A DNA stretch of 64,000 bases. Source: Streptomyces sp. 6-11-2. GTDB lineage: Bacteria > Actinomycetota > Actinomycetes > Streptomycetales > Streptomycetaceae. The notes under the pieces are model-generated. The model worked only from the letters and a program-made list of their open reading frames with translations, did no database searches and had not been told where the DNA came from. A program made the translations under genes and the position numbers. Below are positions 9,500 to 17,021 of the stretch, in pieces (the first letter of the stretch is position 1; each line of letters opens with the position of its first letter). Where the stretch lies: NCBI RefSeq assembly GCF_006540305.1, contig NZ_BJOR01000001.1:2294001-2358000 (forward strand), in the 5' to 3' direction.

Positions 9500-10042
9500 A
9501 TGTCCAACACTCCCATGGCAGCGAACCCGCTCACCCGGGCGGTACTCGAAATCGACGAGTACGCCTCCGGCCTCGGCTGGGACCAGCCCGCTCGCCTCTT
9601 CGCCCTCGTAGACACCGCGCAGCTGCGGTCCCAGGAACCCGCCCTCGCGGCCCAGCTCGGCCTGGAGGACGAGCAGGAGACCTCCGGTCTCACCCCGGTC
9701 GAGCAGGACGAGGTCCCGGCCGACCGGCCCCTCGACGAGTTCCTCGCCACCATCGCCTGGCCCGGGGCGGTGGCCGGCTGCGCGCTGACCGTGGAGCGCC
9801 TGATGCTGCCCCCGTCCGCCGAGGCGCAGGTCCCGCAGGGACTGGACGGGCCGAAGCTGGCGAAGTGGGTGGCCGGCCACCCCGAGCGCCAGGAGGTCCG
9901 CATGACGGTCGCGGTCCTGCGCGACGGCGCCCGGGAGTCGGCCCTCCGCCTGCGTGAGAAGGACTCCGCCACGGAGGTCCTCACCGGCGCCGACCTGGTG
10001 CCGGGGCTCGCCGAGGCCCTGGCCGCGACCTTCGAGGACTGA
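9500..10042 (+). CDS. PPA1309-family conserved protein
   Basis: 180-aa soluble acidic protein beginning MSNTPMAANPLTRAVLEID. It matches the actinobacterial PPA1309 family, of unknown function: conserved EYASGLGWDQPARLFALVDT near the N terminus and LTVERLMLPP in the middle. The open frame extends to 9359, but the ATG at 9500 has an AGG-rich SD (GAGGCAGGA) and starts where the family starts. It is convergent with the PDZ-S16 protease gene and divergent from UPF0182, an arrangement I recall as conserved in actinobacteria. Confidence 0.8.
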   Translation: MSNTPMAANPLTRAVLEIDEYASGLGWDQPARLFALVDTAQLRSQEPALAAQLGLEDEQETSGLTPVEQDEVPADRPLDEFLATIAWPGAVAGCALTVERLMLPPSAEAQVPQGLDGPKLAKWVAGHPERQEVRMTVAVLRDGARESALRLREKDSATEVLTGADLVPGLAEALAATFED

Positions 10043-10093
10043 GTTCCGCCCGCCCTTCGGTACCCGTCCGGTACACGGCCGGGGCGCTGCCCG

Positions 10094-11191
10094 TCAGCCC
10101 TTGGCCGTGCACTTCGGCAGATCGGCGGTCCTGCCGCCGCGGATGTCCTTCAGTGCGGTGAGCGCGTCGCCGAGCGTGTGCACCTTGACGAGGGTGAGCC
10201 CCGAGGGGGTGTCCTTGGCGGCGGCCGCGCAGTTCTCGGCGGGGGTGAGGAAGAACCGGGCACCCTTGCTGCGCGCGCCGACGGTCTTCATCTCGATCCC
10301 GCCGATCGGGCCGACCTTGCCGTCGTCGTCTATCGTCCCGGTGCCGGCCACGAACTTCCCGCCGGTCAGGCTGCCCGGCGTGAGCTTGTCGTAGATCCCG
10401 AGCGCGAACATCAGGCCCGCGCTCGGGCCGCCGACGTCGGCGAGCTTGATGTCGATCGTGAACGGGAACGTGTGATCGGTCCCGGCGGAGATCCCGACGA
10501 TGGCCCGCTTGGCCCCGGTGTCGGCGGACTGCGTGGTGGTGAGGGTGACGTCCTTGGTGACGGTCGCCGTCCGGTGCTGCTTCGCGGCGTCGGCCTGCTC
10601 CTTGGCCGGCACGATCGTGAAGACCACGTTCTGCCCGGGCTCGTGCTTGGTGACCAGCTTGGAGACGTCGGAGGGCTGCTTGACCGGCGTGCCGTCGACG
10701 GCCCTGATGACGTCGCCCGCGTGCAGCTTGCCCTGCGCCGGGGTGTCCTTGACGACCGTGGAGACGATCACCCAGGACTGCACCGGGATGCGGAGTTCCT
10801 TCAGGGCGGCGACCTTGGCACTCTCCTGGGAGAGGGTGAACTCCTCGGCGTTCTCCTGGGTCGACTGCTCCTCCGTCTTGCCGTCGGGGTAGAGCGTGTC
10901 GTGCGGGACGATCTTGCTGTCGTGGGCCAGCCAGCCGTAGACGGCCTCGACGAGGTTCATGCGGTAGTCGGCACTGGTGACCCGGACGGTGGTCATGTTG
11001 AGGTGGCCGTCCGCCGGGTAGGTCTTGCGGCCGGAGATCTGCAGCACCGGCTCGCCGCCGTGCTCGCCCAGGGTGTTGACCGTCGGCCCCGGTGACATCT
11101 CCGAGTAGGGCACGGGGAACAGGACTCCCGCGCACAGGAGCGCGATCAGCATCAGGGTGGAGGCGAGCATCGTCGCGGTGCGGCGTGGCAT
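10094..11191 (-). CDS. Secreted/anchored PDZ-domain Lon-type (S16) serine protease, YlbL family
   Basis: 365 aa. An N-terminal membrane anchor or signal (ATMLASTLMLIALLCAGVLF) is followed by a PDZ domain (about residues 130-200, GKLHAGDVIRAVDGTPVK) and a C-terminal Lon proteolytic domain. The catalytic Ser lies in DVGGPSAGLMFALG (about residue 262) and the Lys in GGIEMKTVGARSKGA (about residue 302), the Ser-Lys dyad of family S16. No AAA+ module is present, so unfolded or membrane-proximal extracytoplasmic substrates are likely (inference). The M. tuberculosis neighbour of UPF0182 is of the same family. Confidence 0.9.
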   Translation of the reverse strand: MPRRTATMLASTLMLIALLCAGVLFPVPYSEMSPGPTVNTLGEHGGEPVLQISGRKTYPADGHLNMTTVRVTSADYRMNLVEAVYGWLAHDSKIVPHDTLYPDGKTEEQSTQENAEEFTLSQESAKVAALKELRIPVQSWVIVSTVVKDTPAQGKLHAGDVIRAVDGTPVKQPSDVSKLVTKHEPGQNVVFTIVPAKEQADAAKQHRTATVTKDVTLTTTQSADTGAKRAIVGISAGTDHTFPFTIDIKLADVGGPSAGLMFALGIYDKLTPGSLTGGKFVAGTGTIDDDGKVGPIGGIEMKTVGARSKGARFFLTPAENCAAAAKDTPSGLTLVKVHTLGDALTALKDIRGGRTADLPKCTAKG

Positions 11192-11241
11192 GACTCGACA
11201 GTACGGGACGGTTCTGTCAGCGCATCGTCAGGGCGGAACGC

Positions 11242-11463
11242 TCATGTACCGGAGTGGGACCTCTCCATGGCCTCACGGAAACGGGCGTAGCCGTCCAGCT
11301 CGGGACCGTCGCTGCGCGTCTTGCGGGTCCGGTTCGCCCAGCTCCCCCACAGTCCGGCGCCTATCGCGGCCATCAACGGAATCAGCAACCAGGCGAGCGC
11401 CGCCATGCCGGCCTCCCAACCCCAAAAGAGCGACAGCAACTGACTGATCAGCAGATTAACCAT
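11242..11463 (-). CDS. Small membrane protein
   Basis: 73-aa protein with an amphipathic/hydrophobic N-terminal half (MVNLLISQLLSLFWG and AALAWLLIPLMAAIGAGLWG) and a basic, charged C-terminal tail (NRTRKTRSDGPEL). I know no function. ATG at 11463 is preferred because the fold starts there; the frame continues to a TTG at 11475. No good SD is visible and the bases around the start are unusually AT-rich (TTAATCTGCTGATCAG). It precedes the protease gene on the same strand by 50 bp and may share its transcript. Confidence 0.65.
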   Translation of the reverse strand: MVNLLISQLLSLFWGWEAGMAALAWLLIPLMAAIGAGLWGSWANRTRKTRSDGPELDGYARFREAMERSHSGT

Positions 11464-11561
11464 CCGCACTGACAACGCTCACGCCGGGGGTTCGGTTACG
11501 CAAGCGGAGCCGCGGCGACGGGCTCCGAGCGCTGGGCACGGGCGAGCCGAGCGCCGGCGGG

Positions 11562-12020
11562 CTAGGCGCCGACCCATTCCTCGGTACCGTCCGAGAACCT
11601 CTGGTGCTTCCAGATCGGCACCTCGTGCTTGAGGTCGTCGATCAGCTTCCGGCAGGCCTCGAAGGCCTCGCCCCGGTGCGGACACGACACCCCGACGACG
11701 ACGGCGAGGTCCCCCACCTTCAGATCCCCCACACGGTGCACGGCCGCCAGCGCCCGGACCGGGTACCCGGCGGCGACCTTCTCGGCGACCCGGCGCATCT
11801 CCGCCTCCGCGCTGGGATGGCAGGAGTACCCGAGCGCGTCGACACCGGCGCCCCCGTCGTGGTTCCGCACGGTCCCCACGAACAGCGCGGTCCCTCCGGC
11901 GGCGTCGTCCCCGAGCGCCTCGAAGACCTCGTCCAGGGAGAGCGGGGTCTCCCTGACACCGATCAGCTTGATGGGGTCCTCGGCGGCGTACGCGCCGGGA
12001 TGATCGTTGGTGGCTGCCAT
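11562..12020 (-). CDS. moaE: Molybdopterin synthase large subunit MoaE
   Basis: 152-aa MoaE, which with the MoaD thiocarboxylate converts cyclic pyranopterin monophosphate to molybdopterin. Family signatures: ALFVGTVRNHDGG near residue 45, GYSCHPSAEAEMRRV (the usual Y-x-H-P in variant form), VGVSCPHRGEAFEACRKLIDDLK, and the catalytic lysines in KHEVPIWKHQRFSDG near the C terminus. The GTG frame is open to 12068, but ATG at 12020 fits the family start. No moaA/C/D genes are beside it; moeZ is 36 kb away in the same window and could supply the sulfur-carrier activation. Confidence 0.92.
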   Translation of the reverse strand: MAATNDHPGAYAAEDPIKLIGVRETPLSLDEVFEALGDDAAGGTALFVGTVRNHDGGAGVDALGYSCHPSAEAEMRRVAEKVAAGYPVRALAAVHRVGDLKVGDLAVVVGVSCPHRGEAFEACRKLIDDLKHEVPIWKHQRFSDGTEEWVGA

Positions 12021-12068
12021 GTGTCCATCGTGCCGCACACGCGGAAGGCCGGGGAATAGCGCGATCAC

Positions 12069-12150
12069 CCGGCACGCGCGCGTGCCGGTTCGGAGTCTCG
12101 TACAGGGGGTGCCTTGTAACAGCGGTGCCTTGTACAGGGGGTGCCTCGGA
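12069..12150. repeat. 20-bp palindrome followed by 16-bp direct repeats
   Basis: CCGGCACGCG/CGCGTGCCGG (12069-12088) is a perfect palindrome. Just after it, 16-bp units starting GGTGCCTTGTAACAGC and GGTGCCTTGTACAGGG occur in tandem, followed by degenerate copies to about 12180. It lies between moaE and the upstream SDR gene on the same strand. The palindrome may serve as a terminator for the SDR gene; the direct repeats have no evident role. Confidence 0.6.
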
Positions 12151-12213
12151 CCCTCGTGCAGGGACCGCCTCGGACAGGGACGGCCGTGTCCGAAGTGCCC
12201 CGCGGCCCGCCCC

Positions 12214-13323
12214 TCAGCGCCGGCGTGCCTTCCGGGCCCGCCGCACCACCGCCGCCGCGCCCAGCAGGGCCACCGTCGCCCCGGCCGCCCCCGCCGCCGT
12301 CGCGTCCTTGCGGCCCAGGCGCCGTCCGGCGACCGTGTGCCGCCCGGACACCTCCTCCAGCAGCGCCTCGAGGACCTCCTCGTTGGTCCACCGCGGCCGC
12401 CACCCGGCGTCGTGCAGCCGGCTGCCGCTCACCACCCACGGGTACATGGTGTACGCCAGGTCCCCCGCCGGAGACGGCGTGAGCCCGATCCGGTGCAGCC
12501 GGGCCGCCGCCCCCAGCGCGACCGCCGACGGCAGCTCCATCCGGCGGATCCCGCTGAGCTCCTCGACCTCCTCCTGCTCCAGCCACCCGTCGCACCCGAC
12601 GGCCAGCTCCCCGTCGACCTTCTCCAGCACGGCGTACTCCAGGGCGCTGCACAGGTCCTCCACGTGGCAGAACTGCCACGCGGGCCGCGACCCGGCCACG
12701 ACCAGCAGGCGCGGCGACTCGAAGTACCTGGTCAGCGCGGTGTCCGTACCCCCGACCAGCACCGCGGGCCGGACCACGGAGACGTTCAGCCCGGGGTGCG
12801 CCCGCGGCGCGCGCCGCGCCAGCCGCTCGATCTCCAGCAGGTCTCCGACCCCGGTCGCCTCGGCGGTCGCCCGCAGCTCCGCGTCCTCCGACAGCGGCAG
12901 CTCGTTGTCCGGCAGCGCCCCGTAGACCATCGCGGAGGTGCACAGCACCACGCGGTGCACCCCGGCCGCGGCCGCCGCGGTCAGCACGGTCTGCGTCCCC
13001 CGTACGTTGTACGCCGTCCGGGCGGCCGCATCGGTCTCCAGGTCGAGGTCGAGCGCCAGGTGCACCACGACGTCCGCGCCACGCAGCTTCTCCGCGATCG
13101 CCGGATCCCGCACGTCGAGGATGTGCCACTGCGCCGCCGCGCACTCCCCGCGCCGCTCGTCGATGGCGATGACCTGTCTGACCGCGGCGGACTCGGCGAG
13201 CCGCTCGGTGAGCAGCGCGCCGACCCCGCGCGCGGCTCCGGTGACCGCGACGACGGGCCCGCGCACGGCGGGAGTGCTCTCGTGGTTTCGCGCTGCGCGA
13301 ACCTGTGGATCTGGGGAACTCAC
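12214..13323 (-). CDS. NAD(P)-dependent extended-SDR epimerase/dehydratase-like protein
   Basis: 369 aa. An N-terminal Rossmann fold (VVAVTGAARGVGALLTERLA, about residues 22-41) is followed by ADVVVHLALDLDLE and by VVLCTSAMVYGALPDN, where the active-site S and Y occur; the usual YxxxK is degenerate. The C terminus ends with a hydrophobic helix (GAAGATVALLGAAAVVRRA) and an Arg/Lys tail, suggesting membrane association. The substrate is unknown. GTG at 13323 follows TGGAGACGCC; upstream codons to 13386 look non-coding. It is divergent from the DUF2342 gene. Confidence 0.78.
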   Translation of the reverse strand: MSSPDPQVRAARNHESTPAVRGPVVAVTGAARGVGALLTERLAESAAVRQVIAIDERRGECAAAQWHILDVRDPAIAEKLRGADVVVHLALDLDLETDAAARTAYNVRGTQTVLTAAAAAGVHRVVLCTSAMVYGALPDNELPLSEDAELRATAEATGVGDLLEIERLARRAPRAHPGLNVSVVRPAVLVGGTDTALTRYFESPRLLVVAGSRPAWQFCHVEDLCSALEYAVLEKVDGELAVGCDGWLEQEEVEELSGIRRMELPSAVALGAAARLHRIGLTPSPAGDLAYTMYPWVVSGSRLHDAGWRPRWTNEEVLEALLEEVSGRHTVAGRRLGRKDATAAGAAGATVALLGAAAVVRRARKARRR

Positions 13324-13516
13324 CGGGCGTCTCCAGCGGTTGTCTTCACATACGGGCGCGAATGACGCGTACGTACCAGGTGGCATCCATCCTGCCGCAG
13401 GCGTTCTGTCGGCGAAGCACCGAGGCCCGAACCGCTCGCGGTGTCTACGCTGGGTGGTGTTGTCGGGCAGCCGCGCCGCCGGAGAGAACCGGTGGCCTTA
13501 CCAGCCGAGGAACCCC

Positions 13517-14983
13517 GTGAGTGACACCCCATTCGGATTCGGCCTTCCGCCGGAGGAGCCGGACGACGGCGACGAGGGCAAGAAGAAGGACCAGCAGAGC
13601 GGCGGTGAGCAGGGACCGGCCAACCCGTTCGGCTTCGGACTGCCCGGAGCCGGAGGCTTTGGCGGGCCCGGCGCCGACAATCCGCTCGCAGCCATGTTCG
13701 GTTCGCTGAACCCCACCGACCTGGGCGCGGCGTTCCAGCAGCTCGGCCAGATGCTCTCCTACGAGGGCGGGCCGGTGAACTGGGACATGGCCAAGCAGAT
13801 CGCCCGCCAGACGGTCTCCCAGGGCACCTCCGACGGCACCAAGGACGCCAGTGTCGGCCCGGCCGAGCGCACCGCGGTCCAGGACGCCGTCCGGCTCGCC
13901 GACCTGTGGCTGGACGACGTGACGTCCCTTCCGTCGGGCGCCGGCTCCGCGGTGGCGTGGTCCCGCGCGGAATGGGTCGAGGCCACCCTGCCGGCGTGGC
14001 AGGAGCTCGTCGACCCGGTCGCCGAGCGGGTCGGCACCGCCATGGGCGACGTGCTGCCGGAGGAGATGCAGGCCATGGCCGGCCCGCTGATCGGCATGAT
14101 GCGCTCCATGGGCGGCGCCATGTTCGGCACGCAGATCGGCCAGGCCGTCGGCGTGCTGGCCGGCGAGGTCGTCGGCTCGACCGACATCGGTCTGCCGCTC
14201 GGCCCGGCCGGCAAGGCCGCGCTGCTGCCGGTGAACATCGAGGCGTTCGGCAAGGACCTGGGCGTGCCCAAGGAGGAGGTGCGGCTGTACCTCGCCCTGC
14301 GCGAGGCCGCCCACCAGCGCCTGTTCTCGCACGTGCCGTGGCTGCGCTCGCACCTGTTCGGCGCGGTCGACGGGTACGCGCGCGGGATCAAGGTCGACAC
14401 CGCCAAGCTGGAGGACGTGGTCGGCCAGTTCGACCCGCAGAACCCCGAGCAGTTGCAGGACGCCCTCCAGCAGGGCATGTTCCAGCCGGAGGACACCCCG
14501 GAGCAGAAGGCCGCCCTGGCCCGCCTGGAGACCGCTCTGGCCCTCGTCGAGGGCTGGGTGGACGCCGTGGTGCACGCCGCGGCCAAGCCGCGCCTGACGT
14601 CCGCCGACGCGCTGCGCGAGACGCTGCGCCGCCGCCGCGCCTCGGGCGGCCCGGCCGAGCAGACGTTCGCCACGCTGATCGGCCTGGAGCTGCGCCCGCG
14701 CCGGCTGCGGGACGCCTCCCGTCTGTGGGCCTCGCTCACCGACGCGCGCGGGGTCGAGGGCCGCGACGGCCTGTGGGCGCACCCGGACATGCTGCCCACC
14801 GCCGCCGACCTGGACGACCCGGACGGCTTCGTGCACCGCGAGCAGATGGACTTCTCCGAGCTGGACAGGATGCTCGGCGAGGCGGCGGGCGGTTCCGCGC
14901 CGAAGCCGGACCTGCACAAGAAGGCCGAGAGCGACAACGGCGACAACAGCGACAAGGACAACAAGGGCGACGGCGCCGAGTGA
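13517..14983 (+). CDS. DUF2342 zinc-dependent metalloprotease-like protein
   Basis: 488-aa DUF2342 protein. It has a Gly/Pro/acidic N-terminal region with two copies of PFGFGLP (residues 4-10 and 37-43), then a helical domain with AMAGPLIGMMRSMGGAMFGT and the signature YLALREAAHQRLFSHVPWL, in which the H-x5-H is the supposed metal site. The C terminus is Lys/Asp-rich. The catalytic role is inferred from fold comparison only. GTG at 13517 follows GAGGAACCCC. The stop overlaps the GTG of the Nudix gene, so the two are translationally coupled. The M. tuberculosis block I recall has a homologue (Rv3195) in the same neighbourhood. Confidence 0.87.
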   Translation: MSDTPFGFGLPPEEPDDGDEGKKKDQQSGGEQGPANPFGFGLPGAGGFGGPGADNPLAAMFGSLNPTDLGAAFQQLGQMLSYEGGPVNWDMAKQIARQTVSQGTSDGTKDASVGPAERTAVQDAVRLADLWLDDVTSLPSGAGSAVAWSRAEWVEATLPAWQELVDPVAERVGTAMGDVLPEEMQAMAGPLIGMMRSMGGAMFGTQIGQAVGVLAGEVVGSTDIGLPLGPAGKAALLPVNIEAFGKDLGVPKEEVRLYLALREAAHQRLFSHVPWLRSHLFGAVDGYARGIKVDTAKLEDVVGQFDPQNPEQLQDALQQGMFQPEDTPEQKAALARLETALALVEGWVDAVVHAAAKPRLTSADALRETLRRRRASGGPAEQTFATLIGLELRPRRLRDASRLWASLTDARGVEGRDGLWAHPDMLPTAADLDDPDGFVHREQMDFSELDRMLGEAAGGSAPKPDLHKKAESDNGDNSDKDNKGDGAE

Positions 14984-15495
14984 GCCTCCATGACGACGCG
15001 GTCCTCGTCCTGCGGGAGTACGGGGACCAGGAGGATCTGCGCCCGCTCTACCTGGAGCACCTGCGGACGCGTCCGGACGGCATGTGGAAGGCCTGCGCGG
15101 ACGGGCACATCACGGCGAGCGCCCTGGTGATCGACCCGGAGCGCGGTCGGGTGCTGCTGACCCTCCACAGGAAGCTGCGCATGTGGCTCCAGATGGGCGG
15201 CCACTGCGAGCCGGAGGACGTCACGCTGGCGGACGCCGCGCTGCGCGAGGCGACCGAGGAGTCGGGCATCGAGGGGCTGGCCCTGCTGCCCGGCGGCCCC
15301 GTACGCCTCGACCGCCACCACACGCCATGCGCCTGGCATCTCGACGTCCAGTACGCCGCGCTCGCGCCCAGCGGGGCGGTGGCGGCCATCAGCGACGAAT
15401 CCCTGGACCTGCGCTGGTTCGCCTACGACGACGTACCGGATGTGGCGGACAAGTCGGTCGTCCGCCTGCTGGAGGCGACGCGCGCCAGGCTCTGA
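14980..15495 (+). CDS. Nudix hydrolase
   Basis: 171 aa. The Nudix helix is present as GHCEPEDVTLADAALREATEESGI (split: GHCEPEDVTL then ADAALREATEESGI, about residues 73-96). REATEESG supplies the catalytic glutamates, while the first conserved Glu of the canonical box is shifted or replaced, a variant common in Streptomyces paralogues. The substrate is unpredictable (nucleoside diphosphate derivative). The GTG start overlaps the upstream TGA in GTGA, so it is coupled to the DUF2342 protein. An alternative ATG at 14990 is out of frame. Confidence 0.88.
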   Translation: MSLHDDAVLVLREYGDQEDLRPLYLEHLRTRPDGMWKACADGHITASALVIDPERGRVLLTLHRKLRMWLQMGGHCEPEDVTLADAALREATEESGIEGLALLPGGPVRLDRHHTPCAWHLDVQYAALAPSGAVAAISDESLDLRWFAYDDVPDVADKSVVRLLEATRARL

Positions 15496-15514
15496 CCCTG
15501 CTCCGACGGTGCGC

Positions 15515-15540
15515 GGGGCGGCCACCACGGTGGTCGCCCC
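15515..15540. terminator. Bidirectional terminator between Nudix and AIM24 genes
   Basis: GGGGCGGCCACC / GGTGGTCGCCCC forms a 12-bp stem (one G:U) with a 2-nt apex between convergent stop codons. Confidence 0.65.
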
Positions 15541-15556
15541 TGCCCGTGGCCTCGGC

Positions 15557-16312
15557 TCAGCCCCAGACGTTCCCCTGGTTGTGTCCCCGCGCCCCCTGCT
15601 GCCCCATGCCGAACTGTGCGGCGAGGCCCTGCCCGATCACCGCGTTCTGCGGCGGCAGCAGCTCGCTGGGCTGGACGAGCGCGTAGCCGCTGCCCATGAA
15701 GCTGAGCTCCCAGCCCTCGCCGGTGTTGCCGCGGCGCCGCCACACGCCGGAGGAGTGCGTCTGGGCCTGCATCTGTACGCGCAGTCCGGTGGACCAGGCG
15801 ACGATCGCGTCGGCGTCGCAGTTGACGTACTTGTCCGGCGTCACCTGCATCAGCAGCGGCGCGCCGGAGGTCATCAGGGCGACCCTGCCGTGGCCTGTGA
15901 TGTTCAGCTGGTACTTCCCCGAGCCGGAGATGCCGTACATGCTGTCGACGGCCACGGCCTCGTGGTACAGCGAGGAGTCCATCGCCAGCACATAGCTGCT
16001 GTCGACGGTCAGGCCGTCCTGTTCGACGTCCATGATGTGCACGTACTGGGCGAGGTTGGCGAGGTAGACCGTGCCCTGTCCGTGGCAGCGCATCAGGTCC
16101 AGGCCCTCGCCGTTGTACGCGCGCGTGCGTGCCTGGCTGCCGGTCTGGTACTCGGCGTCGAACTCGATCATGCCCTGGTAGGCGACCATCGTGCCCTTGC
16201 GGGCGAGGATGTCGTCGTGGCCCTCCAGGGTGACGCGCAGCATCTGCTTGTTCTGCAGGCTCCAGCGCTCCTGCGTCTGGGCGTCGTTGAAGGCGAAAAG
16301 CGGGCTCTGCAT
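15557..16312 (-). CDS. AIM24-family protein (third of three tandem paralogues)
   Basis: 251-aa AIM24/TRAP-like beta-sandwich protein. It has the family's repeated L-x-G-x-x-V-x-V pattern and the motifs RKGTMVAYQGMIEFDAEY (residues 37-54), GEGLDLMRCHGQGTVYLA and ADAIVAWSTGLRVQM. Bacterial AIM24 proteins have no established biochemical function. ATG at 16312 has AGGAGACC directly upstream. It follows the second paralogue by 17 bp in the same direction, and with the TerD-AIM24 fusion forms one operon. The C terminus is Gln/Gly-rich (GLAAQFGMGQQGARGHN). Confidence 0.85.
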   Translation of the reverse strand: MQSPLFAFNDAQTQERWSLQNKQMLRVTLEGHDDILARKGTMVAYQGMIEFDAEYQTGSQARTRAYNGEGLDLMRCHGQGTVYLANLAQYVHIMDVEQDGLTVDSSYVLAMDSSLYHEAVAVDSMYGISGSGKYQLNITGHGRVALMTSGAPLLMQVTPDKYVNCDADAIVAWSTGLRVQMQAQTHSSGVWRRRGNTGEGWELSFMGSGYALVQPSELLPPQNAVIGQGLAAQFGMGQQGARGHNQGNVWG

Positions 16313-16329
16313 GGTCTCCTGTCTCCCCT

Positions 16330-17010
16330 TCAGCCGCGCATCCGCAGGCGGTCGGTACTGTCCTCGCTGGGCTGTACGACGACGATGCCCTGACCGGAGA
16401 AGGCCATCTGGTAGGCCTCTCCGCTGCCCCGGCCGATCAGGGACTGCGCCCTGAAACTGCGCTTGCCCTTGACCTTCAGGTTCGGCGACCAGGCGACGAG
16501 CGCGTCCGGGTCGACGTAGGTCTCGTTCTCGCCCTCGCCGCAGTCGACGACGATCGGCTCGCCGCGGGAGGTCAGCGCCACCCAGCCCTGTCCGGAGATC
16601 CTGGTGTTCCACAGGCCCTGCCCGGCGAACTTCGCCAACCCCTTGACCCGCTCGACGCCCCAGGTCAGGCCGGCGTCGAAGGCCAGCAGGTTGGTGGCGT
16701 TGACGGAGATCGCGTCACCGCCGAGGTTGATGACGACGACGTTGGCTCCGTAGTCGGCGAGGTAGAGCAGTCCGTCGCCGGTGCACTTCATCAGCGGGGC
16801 GCCCTCGCCGGTGACCCAGTCGCGCGCGATCTGGCGCACGGCCGACGGGCTGGGCTCGTACTGGATGAAGCCTTCGTAGGCGACCATCGACCCCACGCGC
16901 GCGAAGAGGTCGTTCCCGGTCTGCATGGCGACCTTCAGCATGTGGCTGCCGTGGTTCTCCATGCGGGCGGTGACGGGTGCGGGGGCGTAACCCGCGAGCG
17001 GCTGGTTCAT
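16330..17010 (-). CDS. AIM24-family protein (second of three tandem paralogues)
   Basis: 226-aa AIM24 protein beginning MNQPLAGYAPAPVTARMEN. It aligns by eye with both neighbours: ARVGSMVAYEGFIQYEP, GEGAPLMKCTGDGLLYLADYG, PDALVAWSPNLKVKG, and a C-terminal SGQGIVVVQPSED. It has no signal peptide or membrane segment. It lies 11 bp downstream of the TerD-AIM24 gene and 17 bp upstream of the third paralogue; GAGGGAGCCCGTC precedes the ATG. All three probably act together, perhaps as a hetero-oligomer (inference). Confidence 0.85.
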   Translation of the reverse strand: MNQPLAGYAPAPVTARMENHGSHMLKVAMQTGNDLFARVGSMVAYEGFIQYEPSPSAVRQIARDWVTGEGAPLMKCTGDGLLYLADYGANVVVINLGGDAISVNATNLLAFDAGLTWGVERVKGLAKFAGQGLWNTRISGQGWVALTSRGEPIVVDCGEGENETYVDPDALVAWSPNLKVKGKRSFRAQSLIGRGSGEAYQMAFSGQGIVVVQPSEDSTDRLRMRG

Positions 17011-17021
17011 GACGGGCTCCC

